Positions 46,440 through 58,987 of a DNA stretch of 64,000 bases are shown piece by piece. A program made the translations under genes and the position numbers. Position 1 is the stretch's first letter. Each line of letters opens with the position of its first letter. The notes under the pieces were generated by a model, which was not told the DNA's origin, searched no databases, and was given only the letters and a program-made list of their open reading frames with translations. Source of the stretch: Ailanthus altissimus (lineage: Eukaryota > Streptophyta > Magnoliopsida > Sapindales > Simaroubaceae); contig OX327709.1 of the NCBI GenBank assembly GCA_946807835.1, forward strand, positions 20,027,501 to 20,091,500, in the 5' to 3' direction.

Positions 46440-49296
46440 ATGGCGAAAGAAGGACCGAATTGGGACGGATTGCTCAAGTGGAGCATCACCCACTCTGATG
46501 GCACTCGCCCCACTCGCAATTTAAGGTATCTCTATTATGGCCATCGTTATTATTATTTTATTTTTAAGCAATTTAGGAAATTGAATGGTTAATTAATTGA
46601 ATAAGTTGGTTGTGATGTGGTCCCTTTTCAGCGAGGAGGATCGAAGATGGTTTATGGAAGCCATGCAAGCGCAGACAGTTGATGTAGTAAAGCGTATGAA
46701 AGAGATAACACTTGTTATGCAAACTCCTGAGCAAGTTTTGGAGTCTCAAGGTGTTACTCCTAAGGATATTGAAGGTACTACAGCTATCACTTACAATTAT
46801 CTAAATATTTATCTCCATTTTTTTAGCTGTTTTATCAACCAACTTATACGTTGGTGATTTGTATACGCTGGCAGATATGTTGGATGAATTACAAGAGCAC
46901 GTGGAGGCAATTGACATGGCCAACGGTAAGTCTTTTGGAATAGGCATTAGTAAAACTCTGCAATTTTTTTTTTCTTCCCAAATTTGACTGTATCAATTTG
47001 TGAATTTGATGTTGGTATCGATATTGTTGTTGTTAATTTGATATTTTTGTCGTCAATTTGCTTATGTCCTTATTTGACACTATCTGGTTATATACTCTCA
47101 AACTGATGATGTATATTTTACCACTTGGGAAAGTAGCTTCTTCCTGCAACAGGAATGTATATGTATATCCTACTGTGTGGGTTCCAAACTTGGTGGTTTA
47201 GATTTTGCCCAACTAATAAGTATTGGTTTGGTTTGTCAGGTTTTACCCAAATTCCCAACTTCATCAACAATTTGTGTTATGCTAATTTCTCTAAATGCTT
47301 AAAAATTAAAAAGCATAGACAGAAAAATTGTGGCTGTGGGTAGCAAGTCGGAAACAAAAATGAAAAAAATACAGAGAGAAATAGAAAGATTTGACCACCA
47401 TTATCTCGCTTGTCAGTACGATGGGTATTGACAGCGACAAATACTTGTTGAGGTCTAAAGGCATATGACCTTGGTTTTTCATAAAAATATAAATGAGACG
47501 TAAGTTAAAATGAAGCAAAAGAGTTGTCTAGGTTGGCAGGTAGATGATGATGGAGGGCAGGTAAAGCAAATGAGGTTGAATCGCCATGATTGGTTTTGAA
47601 AGAGGGGTTTTGCATATGGCAGCTGTGAGCTAAGAGAGACAAATGGTGAGAACTAGGGTTTGTAGATAAGGATTCTTTTTATTGTAAGGGTTTAGATATC
47701 ATGTAGGCAGGTGTACTGTGTACAAGCACAAAGAAGCAGCTGCCCAATAAAGCAATTCAATATCAGCAAACTAACAAAAGAATGCAAATTCCTTGGATCA
47801 CTTTGGTTTTTGTTGATTTGAGTTCACCACCCAAACTGATAATCGAACCAATGGTAATAGATTTGAGTTCAGCTGTATAAAACTGATCAAATGTCTTAAC
47901 AAATTTGTAAAGTGATCCACCTCATTGGCTCAATTTTTTGTGCACTGTTGATTATATTTGTGTCTAGCCTCCTACACCCACTAATTTGTCAGTAAATCTG
48001 CTCATTAATTACTTACATCTTGATGATTTCTGCGTATGTGACAGATCTTCATTCAATCGGTGGTCTAGTTCCTCTTCTGGGTTATTTGAAGAATTCACAT
48101 GCCAACATTCGAGCAAAAGCTGCAGAGGTTGTAACCACTATTGTCCAGAACAATCCCCGGAGTCAACAGCTGGTTATGGAAGCAAATGGTTTAGAACCTC
48201 TCCTTTCTAATTTTGCCTCGGACCCTGATGTAACTGTTCGAATCAAAGCACTTGGTGCTTTATCCTGTGAGTACTGTTGTTGTTTTTGCCATATATTTTG
48301 GTTCCTATTATCCTTACTGGTCTTTGTGTATTTGTTGTGTATGTCGTTTTGCTGGATTCACAAAAAATTGATTTCATATGTTTCTGGTTTATTTTCAGCT
48401 TTAATCCGGCACAACAAACCTGGGGTTGCGGCCTTTCGTCTGGCAAATGGTTATGCAGCCTTGAGAGATGCTTTGGGATCTGAGAGTGTGAGGTTTCAAA
48501 GGTGATCATATAAGAAACTCTGCCTTTTTTTTTTGGGTGCAAATTACTTCTCTAGTCTGAATATAGAGATGTTTGTGAATTACAAGAACTGACAGCACAG
48601 CTCAAATCCTCTTGGGATTCTTGTAGTTGATATGCTCATATGTGTATTACATATTGGTTCCTTGTGTCTTAGTTTTTTGTGTTCTTAATTTTATTTTGAT
48701 GTTGATCTTTTTTCAGGAAAGCTTTGAACTTGATTCAGTATCTACTACAAGAGAATAGTTCAGATTGCAATGTGGTAAGTGAGTTAGGATTTCCTCGCAT
48801 AATGATGCACCTTGCCTCCAGTGAAGATGCGGCTGTACGTGAAGCTGCTCTACAGGGCCTTCTTGAGCTTGCAAAGGCAGATGACAGTGCTGGTAAATTT
48901 GGTGAAGAAGATGAGAAATTGAAGCAACTTCTCGAAGAAAGGATCAAAGGCATCAGCTTGATGTCACCTGAAGATCTGGGGGCAGCTAGGGAGGAAAGAC
49001 AGCTTGTAGATTCCCTATGGAATACCTGCTACAACGAACCATCTTCTCTTCGGGAGAAGGGGCTCCTCATCCTTCCTGGCGAAGATGCGCCTGCCCCTGA
49101 TGTTGCAAGCAAGCATTTTGAACCTCCTCTTAGAGCTTGGGCGGCAAATCCGGCTGCCAATACAAAATCCAGTATTGATAAGAAGGAAATTCCCTTGCTA
49201 TTAGGAGCAGGTCCTCCATCTGAGGTTATGAATAATCAAGGCACGATCATTGGCGAAGCACCAGATGCTAATGAACGGACAAATTCCTCTACTTGA
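46440..49296 (+). CDS. FES1: FES1-type Hsp70 nucleotide-exchange factor
   Basis: Six coding exons: 46440-46525, 46632-46774, 46875-46925, 48045-48266, 48399-48501, 48717-49296. All introns are GT-AG and in frame, giving 1185 nt and 394 residues. The N-terminus (WDGLLKWSITHSDGT, LSEEDRRWFMEAMQ) is the Fes1 domain. Armadillo-like helices follow (LHSIGGLVPLLGYLKNSH, IRAKAAEVVTTIVQNNP, VTVRIKALGALSSLIRHN, AAVREAALQGLLELAK), forming the HspBP1/Fes1 fold that releases ADP from cytosolic Hsp70. Arabidopsis FES1A is needed for acquired heat tolerance, and it also has a long C-terminal extension. The ATG lies in AACAGATGGCG and nothing upstream in frame is open. The third intron is long (1119 bp). No damage was seen. 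Confidence 0.95.
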
Positions 49297-49559
49297 AGTT
49301 GTAATGTAGTTTATGCAGTCTTATGCTTATTACTTTAGTGCTTGGATTTGTTTGTTTTTATTAAGAAACAAAGGGAAAGAGTGAAAAGAAATGTATTAGC
49401 TAGCTTGTTATCTATTACTGTATATAAAGTTTGCTTTTTTAAATATTTCTGTGTTTCCTTGATGACGTAATTTCCCCTGGGTTTTAAAGACAGTCGAAAG
49501 AGGTGCTCGCTTTATCCTTTGGCTTGGATTTTAAATTTCTAATATCATTTCTTGCCAAA

Positions 49560-50700
49560 AGAAAATAGAATCTTTTGCAGTCTCGCTGCAAAAGAGAAAC
49601 TTGGCTACTGGTGTGTTTCCTGTTAAATTTGCATATCATGTGGGAAGGGAGCTACACTTGGCTAATTCAAATGGGGGTAATAGTGGTTGTCTAAGAGATT
49701 TGTGGCGCAAGTTTTGGAAGTTGAATATCCCCCTAAAAAAAGATCATTTGCATTTGGCGGAGTGTGTTGTGTATTCTTCCAACAAAGGCAAATTTGCAGC
49801 GGTGTGCACGCTGTGGTGATGAGGATGAGTCGGAGTCGATTCAAATGACCGTTGGGAGAATTCAATTTTTGCCGAGAAAGTCATTGAAGACACTTCACCC
49901 TTTTTTAACCATCTGTTCTCTCAGCTGATGTCTAGTTTGAATACGGATGATCTAGAGTGTTTATGCATGCTGTTATGGTCCTGCTGTACTGCTCGCAACC
50001 TGGTTCTTTTTCAGCAAAAACAGATTTGTGCTTCTGGGGTTGTTTTGCTTACTGGGATGTTTCTGCATGAATTTCAAAATTGTAAAGTGCTTACTGCCAG
50101 TCGTCTTCTCTCTACTGTGACTTACCCATCTACTTCTCAAACTGAACTTTCCAGTGTAGAGTCAAGGAATCAGGTCAAACAGATATCTCCACCCATAGAT
50201 CATTTTAAGGTAAATTTTGATGTTGCAGTTGATGTTGAGGGACAAATGGTTGGTTTCAGGATGGTTATTCGAGATTCTATGAGATGTGTTTCGTTTGCAT
50301 TCACGAAGGTTTTATGTAGGAATTTTACTCCATTTACTGCCGAATGTCTTGCATTCTACTATGGGGTGTTGGCAGCTATTTATAATGATTTTAGGATTGA
50401 TAACATTGAGTTTGATTGCCTCAATGTCGTTCACGCCCTTAATAAGCAATCCTTCCTAGGAGTGCAAGGAGATATCCTCGCTTCTGCTTTTCATTTTTTT
50501 CCAAGATATAAAGAATGTTTCTTGCTCTTTTGTACGTCGGAAAGGCAATTTGGTTGCTCATTCACTGGCAAAACATGTTGGGGTGAATATTGTTAGACGT
50601 AGAATGAAAATCTTCCATGCCTTTATTTTTATCTTCGTGCGTCCATTCGGATTTAATGAGTAAATAAGATGCATTCTTCTTTAAAAAAAGAAGAAAGAAA
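49560..50700 (+). pseudogene. 5'-truncated LINE remnant (zf-RVT and RNase H)
   Basis: The frame at 49601-49819 resembles the zinc-binding reverse-transcriptase tail common in plant LINEs (LRDLWRKFWKLNIPLKKDHLHLAE). The frame at 49928-50596 contains an RNase H-like domain: VNFDVAVD with the first acidic residue, then AECLAFYYGVLAA and EFDCLNVVHALN. The two parts are out of frame with each other. An A-rich tail (about 50682-50698) ends the copy, as in LINEs. The reverse transcriptase itself is missing. It lies 0.3 kb downstream of FES1 in the same direction. No target duplication was confirmed. Confidence 0.75.
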
Positions 50701-50892
50701 CTGAATTAATTTGAGACCTAGAAGCTCGAGTCCTCAATCAAAACCTATTTGAGACACGAGTTTAAATTGTCATTGAACTTGGAGTAGATATTTGGATCAT
50801 GTAAAGAGCCTTTCATTTAGCCCTAGAATCTGATGTTCGCTGTGTGGCATAATATGATGGTTGTTGTATGTAAGATTTTCTCGTTAATGTTT

Positions 50893-53800
50893 TATTGAAG
50901 TGGAAGCACACAAATAAATAATATTATTTAAGTAAATAATGTAAAATAAGTAATTAAAGAATGAAAGAGAGAAAGATAAAAAAAGAACATATAAAAAATT
51001 TACGTGATTCGACAATTTGTTTACGTTCACGGCATATCAAAATCACTCACTCTTATTATTGAATCATAAAGTATGCATTTTATAAGAAATACTCACAAAG
51101 AAACACTCTCTTGCAACATAGGAATTTTCTCTCACTAAGAATTATAAAGTATGTTTTGATCACAAAAATTTCTTGAGTTTTCACTAAGATGTGTTTACAA
51201 GCCAATAAAGAGCCTTTATATAAGTTTTAGAACGTTCTAGGTTTACTCTAAACATGTGAGAGTTGTATTAGGAAGTTCTGAGGTAAATGGAAGACGAAAC
51301 AAGTGGCAATTAAAACAGGAAACTGTTCCATGCCCAGCGTGGCGGCACTCAGCACCTCATCACCGTGGCGTTAGGGCCCTGCCTGGGCGTTGCGACGCCT
51401 ACACCTGGGCACCGCCCATTGTATCTTTCACCTCCTTTCGCATCCGTCTTCGATCCTCGGGTACCAATGCACTTGGCTTGCTCTTCAAATTATATTCCGA
51501 TGATTTTTAATCAATATTCTCATAAATCCTCTCCTTAATTTAAAATTATCCACAAAGTAACTTAATTTCTTATCTCCGCATCTTCAGTCACCCTTACAAA
51601 GTAGTGACTCCGGTTAAGTCCTTGCATAGGATGAACTTAATCGAGGGCAATGACTTAATCAACATGTCAGCAGGATTTTTAGACGACGCTATCTTCATTA
51701 GACTAACTTAACCATTTTGAACAATCTCTCTAATGTAATGGAGTCACACATCAATATGTTTCGACCTCTCGTGGAACACTTGATGCTTGCTTAGGTATAT
51801 GATACTTTGGCTGTCATAATATATACTGGTGTTCACATCTTCACTAGCCAATACCTCTGCGTATATCCCTTTCAACCACACAGCCTCTTTAACAGCTTCA
51901 CCAATAGCTATATACTTCTCCTTTGTAGTTGATAGTGCAACCACATGTTGTAGAATTGATCTCCAACATACACTGCACTCAAATACTGTGAATATGTAAC
52001 CCGTCAACTATCTTCTCTTGTCTAGATCACCTGTATAATCTAAGTTTACGTACCTTCTTACCATTTCACTGCTATCTTCATCCCTCTTATACATTAACCC
52101 GTAATTTGACGTCCCATTGAGATATCTCAAAATCTACGTCACTACAAGCTAGTGATCCTTACCCGTATTTTTCATGTATTTACTCACCACACTCATAGCC
52201 TATGTTATGTCCGGTCTTATAAAAACTATTGTATACATGATGCTCCTCATAACTCTTGCATATGATACCTTATTCATCTGCAGTTTCTTCTCTTCAGATG
52301 TCGGCGACTGTGCTGCTTAAAATCTGAAATGCATGGCCAAAGGAGTAGAGACAGCTTTTGCGTTGGACATACCAAACTTCTCTAGAATTTTGATTATATA
52401 TCACTGTTGGAACAAGAAGATAACATTTATTCTTTTCCTTATAATATCTATACCCAATATTCTCTTTACTGCTCCCAAATCTTTCATCTTAAACTCGCCA
52501 CTTAACTGCTTCTTGAGTTTATGTATTTGTTTCATATTTTTACATTCGATCAACATATCATCAACATATAGAAGTAAATACATCATCCCACAACTTATGT
52601 TCTTGAAGTATACGCATCTATCATACTTACTCCTACTAAAGCCACAAGCCATAAAAAACTCATCAAATCTCCTATAGCACTGTCTAGGTGATTACTTTAA
52701 CCCATATAACAACTTTTTTAGCAAACAAGTATGATTTTTTTTTCTAGCTCCTTGAACCCTTGCGGTTGTGCTATGTATAACGTCTATTCAAGCTCTCCAT
52801 GCAGAAAAACTATCTTTACATCCATCTGTTCTAGATGTATTACACACATGGCTAACAAAATCTTAATAGATGTGTACTTGACGATTGGAGAGAAAATCGC
52901 ATGAAAGTTAACTCCATCTCTCTGAATAAAACCTTGTGCAACTAATATAGCCTTGAATCTCGTAGACTTTATCTCCGGTATCATCCCCTTCACCTTATAT
53001 ACCCATTTGCACTCAACTAGTTTCTTTTGAGGTCTCTCCACCAACTTCTAAGTATTGTTCTTCATAAGAGAGCTAATTTCTTCATCTATGGCCTGCTACT
53101 ATTCTTTTTTGTTTTCATTCTTCATACCCTACCATATGTTCTAGGCACATCATACTAAAAAGTGTAAGCAAAATTAAAAGCATAAATAACTAGATTTGTT
53201 GTGTATACCTGATTGGTAGGTTTATCGTTCTCCTTAACATGTCTTTGGCTAGCTGGTACTCTTCAAGTTCCATCTCAGGAGTCTTAGTCTTTCTTTGGGT
53301 AGACTTGGAAGAACTCGCCAGTGTTCTTGATTCTTCTTTAAGAATTTTCTTATTGAAGTACTAATCTGGGGGCATATCAGATATACTTTCAGTCTCCACT
53401 TCAACTTCTATTAACTCGGGTACTGAGTCTTCTTTAGGCACATGTTCTTCTTTCTCATCTTCTTGGGAGGCTTTCAGTATAGTCGTCTCATCAAACGTCA
53501 CATCACAGCTTATGATACTTCTTGGTGGTGTCAAAGATTTACACCACACTTTATATCTTTTCACTCATTAGGGATATCCTATGAATACCCATTTAATAGC
53601 TCTAGGTTCCAACTTCCCATCCTTAGCATGTACAAAGATGGGGTAACCAAATATTCTGAGGTGGTTATATTTAGGAGGATTGCCAGACCATTTCTCTTCT
53701 GGCGTCTTGAATTTAATTGTTGAGAAAGGACTTCTATTAATTAAATAAGTTGCAATCACTACAGCTTCTCCCTAAAATACCTTGGACATTTTTGCATTGG

Positions 53801-56232
53801 TGAGCATGCATCTAACCCTTTTAAGTAGGGTCTTATTCATCCTCTCAGCTACGCCATTATGCTGTGGTGTTGATCTTATCATTCTATGCCTTGCAATCTC
53901 ATGCTTGGCATAAAACCCATCAAACTCTCTATTGCAAAAATCGAGGTCCTTATCAGTTCTCAACCTCTTCACCCTTTTACTAATCTCATTCTCAACAAGA
54001 GCCTTTCAAGTCTTGAATGCATTAAACGCTTGATCCTTACTCTTAAACACATAGATCCACAACTTCCTTGAATAGTCATAAATCAAATTGAGAAAATATC
54101 TGGCACCACCACGAGTAGTTATTTGAGCTGGTCCCCAAAGATCCGAGTGTATGTAGTCAAGAGTCCTCTTAGTCTTGTGCTCGCTGGTACTAAACCTCAC
54201 CCTATGTGCCTTCCCAAGAACACAATGTTTACAAAACTTTAATGGCTGGAACCTATCCTAATCAAACGCTTTTTGACTAAATAACTCTTTCAAGTTTCTC
54301 TCATCTAGGTGTGCCAGTCTAAGATGCCATAACTTGGTTTGTATACTCTCATCATCTATAGAGAATAATGTAGAACCACTCACAGCTTCACCTTTAAGCA
54401 CACAAACGCCTATGTGCTTCTCTAATCTCATTACCACCATGGAACCCTTCAATACTCTTAAACCCCCTTGTTAATCCTGATGGAACACCCATTCTGGTCT
54501 AAAGTCTCTAGTGAGATCAAGTTCCTCTTGAGGTCAGGATCATACCTAACATTTGTCAACTCTCTTACTCGCCCATCATGCAGTCTAAGTTTAACACTAC
54601 CAATTCCCATCATCTGACATGTAACGTCATTACCCATTAACACCTTACCACCACTAATGGGCTGAAAATTTACAAACTAACTTGTGCGGGCATATGTGAA
54701 AAGTATAACCAGAATCAAGAACCCATTGTTCAACATTCTTACCATCAGTAGCGACGAGTGTCTCTACGTTGTTATAACTATCATCATAGGCAAGCGCAGC
54801 ATCCGCTTTCTTCTTATCTTATGCTTTCTTCTCTGGACAGTCTTTTATGAAGTCCCCATCTTTCTTGCAGCAATAACACTTCTTAGGAGTCTTAGACTTT
54901 GATCTTGAGCCATTTTTTTTTCCATTTTTAAACGAGGGCCTTCCTCTTACAGATAGACTTTCTGCATTGCCCTCAATCTGTTTCTCTAATAACTTTGAGT
55001 TTAATGATGATTTTACATCGCTCATAGTTAAACTCTCTCTGTCGTAGAGTAGCGTATCAACAAAGCTCTCATAACTCTTAGGGAGTGAACTTAGCAGGAT
55101 AATTGCTTTATCTTCATCTTCTATCTTGATGTTGATAGACTTAAGATCAAGGATGATCTTATTGAAGGCGTCTATATGATCTTTCATCGGCATCCCCTCT
55201 GACATGGACAACTAATACAGCTTCTTTATATGCAATCTGTTGGCTAACGATTTTTGCAAATAAAGGAAGACAAGCTTCTTCCAATGACTAATTGTCGTCG
55301 TTTCACCTGCTATTTTCCTTAGTTTTTCATCGCTCAATGATAGAACGATTGTACTGTGAGCTCTTTCTTGAATATGCCTTCTTTCTGTTTCAGCTTTAGA
55401 TGACTCTAACGTCTTTTTCTCTTCACTAGATGGAACTGCAGTCTCCTCTAATGCCAAGTCCAACCGTTGGCTCACCAACAATGCCTTTACCTTCATCTTC
55501 CACAGATTGAAGTCATTCGTATCGTTGAATTTTTCTACCTCATACTTGGGTGTGGCTATGTCTGTTTAAAACCAAGCTCTGATACCAGTTTGTTGAAGCG
55601 GAAGCACACAAACAAGCAATATCACCTAAGCAAATAGTGCAGAACAAGTAATTAATGAATTAAAGAGAGAAAGATAGAAGAACACATAAAATTTACGTAA
55701 TTCGGCAACTTGCCTATGTCCACAGAGGATCAAGATCACTCACTCTTATTATTAAATCACAAGGCACTCACAAAGTATGCATTTTACAAGAAAGACTCAC
55801 AAAGAAACACTCTCTCTTACAACATAGGAATTTTCTCTCACTAAAAATCACAAAGTATATTTTGATCATAAAGATTTCTTGAATTTTTACTAAAATGTGT
55901 TTACAAGCCAATAAAGAGATTTTATATAGTCTTTAGAACGTTATAGGTTTACCGTAAATGTGTGAGAGTCGTATTAGTGAGTCCTAAGGTAAGTGGGAGA
56001 CGAAACAAGTCGTAATTAAAACGGGAAACTATTTCTGCGCCCAATGCCGCGGTGCTGGTCACTTGGCGCCGCGGCTCTCAGGTTCTGTTCTGGGAGCCGC
56101 GGTGCCCACACCTGGGCATTGCCCCTTGTGTCTTTCGCTTCCTTTCGCGTCTGTCTTCGATCCTCGCGTACCTAACATATTTGACTTGCTCTCCAAATTA
56201 TATTGCGATAATTTTCAATCAATATTCTCGCA
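50893..56232 (-). mobile_element. Full-length Copia element with perfect target duplication
   Basis: LTRs at 50893-51524 (632 bp) and 55591-56232 (642 bp), and TGTTT on both outer sides (50888-50892; 56233-56237). On the minus strand the 5' LTR is 56232-55591, and a perfect primer site TGGTATCAGAGC follows two bases inside it (about 55588-55577). A purine tract (AAGGAGAGGAT) precedes the 3' LTR. The polyprotein order is GAG (55560-54819) with a zinc knuckle CYCCKKDGDFIKDC in which the usual histidine is aspartate, protease (DSGYTFHMC, about 54690-54720), GAG-pre-integrase, integrase (54200-53568), reverse transcriptase (53044-52401; YVDDM) and RNase H (52007-51744). Stops and frameshifts break it. 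The solo LTR at 4204-4873 belongs to this family. It sits about 150 bases beyond the stop of the dioxygenase pseudogene. Confidence 0.93.
51744..55560 (-). pseudogene. Gag-pol remnant of the 50.9-56.2 kb Copia element
   Basis: A degenerate polyprotein read on the minus strand in at least ten separate open pieces. GAG contains GMPMKDHIDAFNKIILDLK and EDKAIILLSSLPKSYE. Integrase shows the HNGVAERMNKTLL motif after a DKDLDFCNREF segment. Reverse transcriptase has LLLYVDDMLIECKNM. RNase H ends with DSQSIIYLSKHQVFHERSKHIDV. Interruptions are spread throughout, so it cannot make active enzymes. It is clearly better preserved than the element at 15-29 kb. Confidence 0.85.
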
Positions 56233-56383
56233 TGTTTGATAAATATTTCTGCAGAATTAAAAGCACTAGCTTTTGGTCAAGAAAATTAATTAGTACAAGT
56301 AAAACAAGCAGACTCTGTTTCATTATCGGGTCGAAACAGAGTGACATCTTTTGACACCGAAAATTGGAAATATACGCTCAAGT

Positions 56384-57713
56384 TTAAACTTTTGCCAATT
56401 CGGTATGCGTCTTTCCTTCCGGTTTCCTTTTCACGGAGCTTCTTAGGTAGTGTCCGTACTTCTCTTTCTTGTACATCTTTTCAGGCCTCTCAGAGTCTAC
56501 TAGATGGTCCAATGGCTCAAACTTCACATCTCTAGAGGACAGATAAATGATGCATACGAAATTCTTGCCTTGTTCTTGTTTGTCACAACCTGGTGCTCAA
56601 TGCTCTTATATTTCCCATTATCAAAATCTGCCGTTACAATTTAGAGAAGATCAAAGATAATATAACTTCTCTAGTGCATTATAATTTTTTCCTAAACAAT
56701 GTTGCTAAGTTAGTAATTAGGTACCTCAACAACATCTCCAACATTCACAACTAGAGCATCTGGAACCGGCTTAACCGGCACCCACCCTCCTTTGTGCTTG
56801 ATCTGTAGCCCATTTATATCATCTTCTTGCATAAGAACGGTCACGGTGCTTGTATCTGAGTGTGGACTTATTCCCAATACATGGTCTGGTTTGCAGCATG
56901 GAGGGTAATAATTCAGAAGCAGACCTTGCAGTTCATTGTGCAGTCCCAGGAACTCATCTTTGTCCATCCCCATGATTGTAGAAATTGAACGTAATAGGTC
57001 CTCTCCAACACTTTTAACTCCCTTTGAGTATGCATCAATGATCTCTCTGCATGAATGATTAACAGAATAGGTACTAGTCAGAACTCTGCTAAGAATGAAT
57101 AACTTACTTGAACCCTTTGGTGCGCTTGGCCAAAACTTGAGCTTCCGATAATGACTACGGTAAACAACAAGGATTAATGTATCTGGCCAGACTAATATCT
57201 GCTCTTCAGAGACCACATATGCCTGCTCATTTCCTTGAATGTCATCAGAAGGCATCGCATACTTATTCTTCTCTTCCAATGAGAGCTGAAAAAACTCAGC
57301 GGTAGCATTTTTCATATTCTGCAACACTTCTTTTGCCACTCCATGATTCACAACCTGCGAAGGAAGGTAATTCAGTGCTTAAACGTCTGTGCAACGTTGG
57401 CACGGAAGTCATAAGATCAACTTCTTTTCTTGTATTACCTGAAAGAAGCCCCTTTTTTGCAAGCAAGATCCAGTTTGTTCAGTTCCTCAATGCAACCCGT
57501 CTCATTCAGTGACAAATCAATGACTGGAATTACAAAAGAAAGATGAGTCATGCCATTCGTTTGGGGTCTGTCTTCTTCGTTTCTTATGTATCTCTCAGGA
57601 ACATTTAAAGGGTCCTTCCTCACCATTTCTTGAACATTTGGTACAGGCAGAGATGACGTGTAAGCGGGTGCATCCACAATTTCTATGGCGGTTTCATTAG
57701 AGTTCGAACTCAT
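56384..57713 (-). pseudogene. SRG1-like 2-oxoglutarate dioxygenase pseudogene
   Basis: Same four-exon structure as the neighbouring gene: 57713-57439, 57354-57108, 57046-56725, 56627-56384. Compared with the intact copy it has three single-base deletions: in exon 1, where the DWGFFQ motif is lost; at the end of exon 2, where a GGGATTC becomes GGGTTC; and in exon 4 shortly after SYASF, which gives a premature TGA. Metal ligands (GISPHSDT) and splice sites are still recognisable, so decay is recent. It begins MSSNSNETAIEIVDAP, closely like the intact copy. It cannot encode a complete enzyme unless sequencing errors caused the shifts. It lies in tandem upstream of a Copia insertion. Confidence 0.88.
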
Positions 57714-58987
57714 CTTTTCCCTGTTAAGGTTGTTGGTGACTTGGTTCTAATATTTCATATTAAACCAGGCACTAGGTACTTTTACTTATATTTCAATGCC
57801 CTATTTGAGATACAGACTCTTTTTGTTAGCTAAAGGAATCTTGTTGTTTGCTCAATTAAGGATTCCATTGGAGTAAACTTAGATTTTAGATGGATAATAA
57901 ATTGATTTACTAGGTGAATTTGTCTAATTTACTGTTTACATGTCCTGGAACCATGATTCAGCTCACGGACACCTCAAGAAGAACAACTTATGCTTATTAC
58001 CTTGATTTTGTTTTGGAGCTTATCTTGATATCTCGTTCATTTTCGTTCTATTTTGTTTCTTGTAGTGGTATGTTCTTGGCGTTTTTCTCTGGAATTTTAT
58101 CCAACATTTTCATTATGAACTGACCTTTGAAATGATAGCTGTTAAAATTTGGTTTGGACAGTTCATCCACTTTTTGTGGAAAGCTTTCAGCCAAATCTGA
58201 CTAAAGCCCTAAAAAACATGGCACCCTTTTAAAAGAGTTACTTTTTGGAGAATTAAGCATCTAATTTGTATTTGACCGAAGATCTTGAACAGGAACAGCG
58301 ATTCTTTGTATACCAGATTGATGCAGGCTGTATGATGATGTCAAAATGGCAAATTTTGCTTCAGGTCACCATCATGTTGAGTCTTGACAACAAAGAATTA
58401 CAGAAAATGTATCCATCAGCATAGGATTTGTTTGTTATACACCACCACATAATAAATTTTGATTTTGATTTTGACCTTTTTCTCTTAGTGTTTCCTTCTG
58501 GCCATTACCCTGTTTTTTTTTTTTTAAAAAAAATAACTTTTAAGCATTTTCCAAAGCTGTACCGTCTGTTATAGCCTTATTGCTTACCCTGGATTCTGAG
58601 TTTCTAAGACAAGTGAAGTTTCTTGGAAAAAAAATGATTCTTTCGCAGTTTAGCCACACAGAGAAACAGGGTTATTTGAGACAAACTGAGCATAAAAACT
58701 TGTTCAACTGTTTTGAGCCACCAGGTTACGTTGTTACTGAACTTGGAGTAGATATTTGGATCGTGTATAGAACCTAGCTCTATAATCTGTTATTTTCCTT
58801 CACTTTCTGTACAAAAGCTTCTGTAAACTCACTTAAAAGTTGTGTTTTTATTTGATAAAACAGAATAACTATAATACAAAATGAAGCAAACTAGTAACGT
58901 CTTTTATTTTCTGCATTACAACCCGTATAAGGACATGGCAAAGTCACAAACTCAATAGGATGGAGTATTATCATTTGGAAATATTCG
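57714..58987. other. Spacer between the tandem dioxygenase genes
   Basis: It holds the promoter of the pseudogene on the left and the 3' flank of the intact gene on the right. The segment 58730-58790 (GAACTTGGAGTAGATATTTGG) is repeated at about 50770-50830, marking the 3' end of the duplicated unit. The open frame at 57914-58123 has no recognisable family. Confidence 0.6.
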
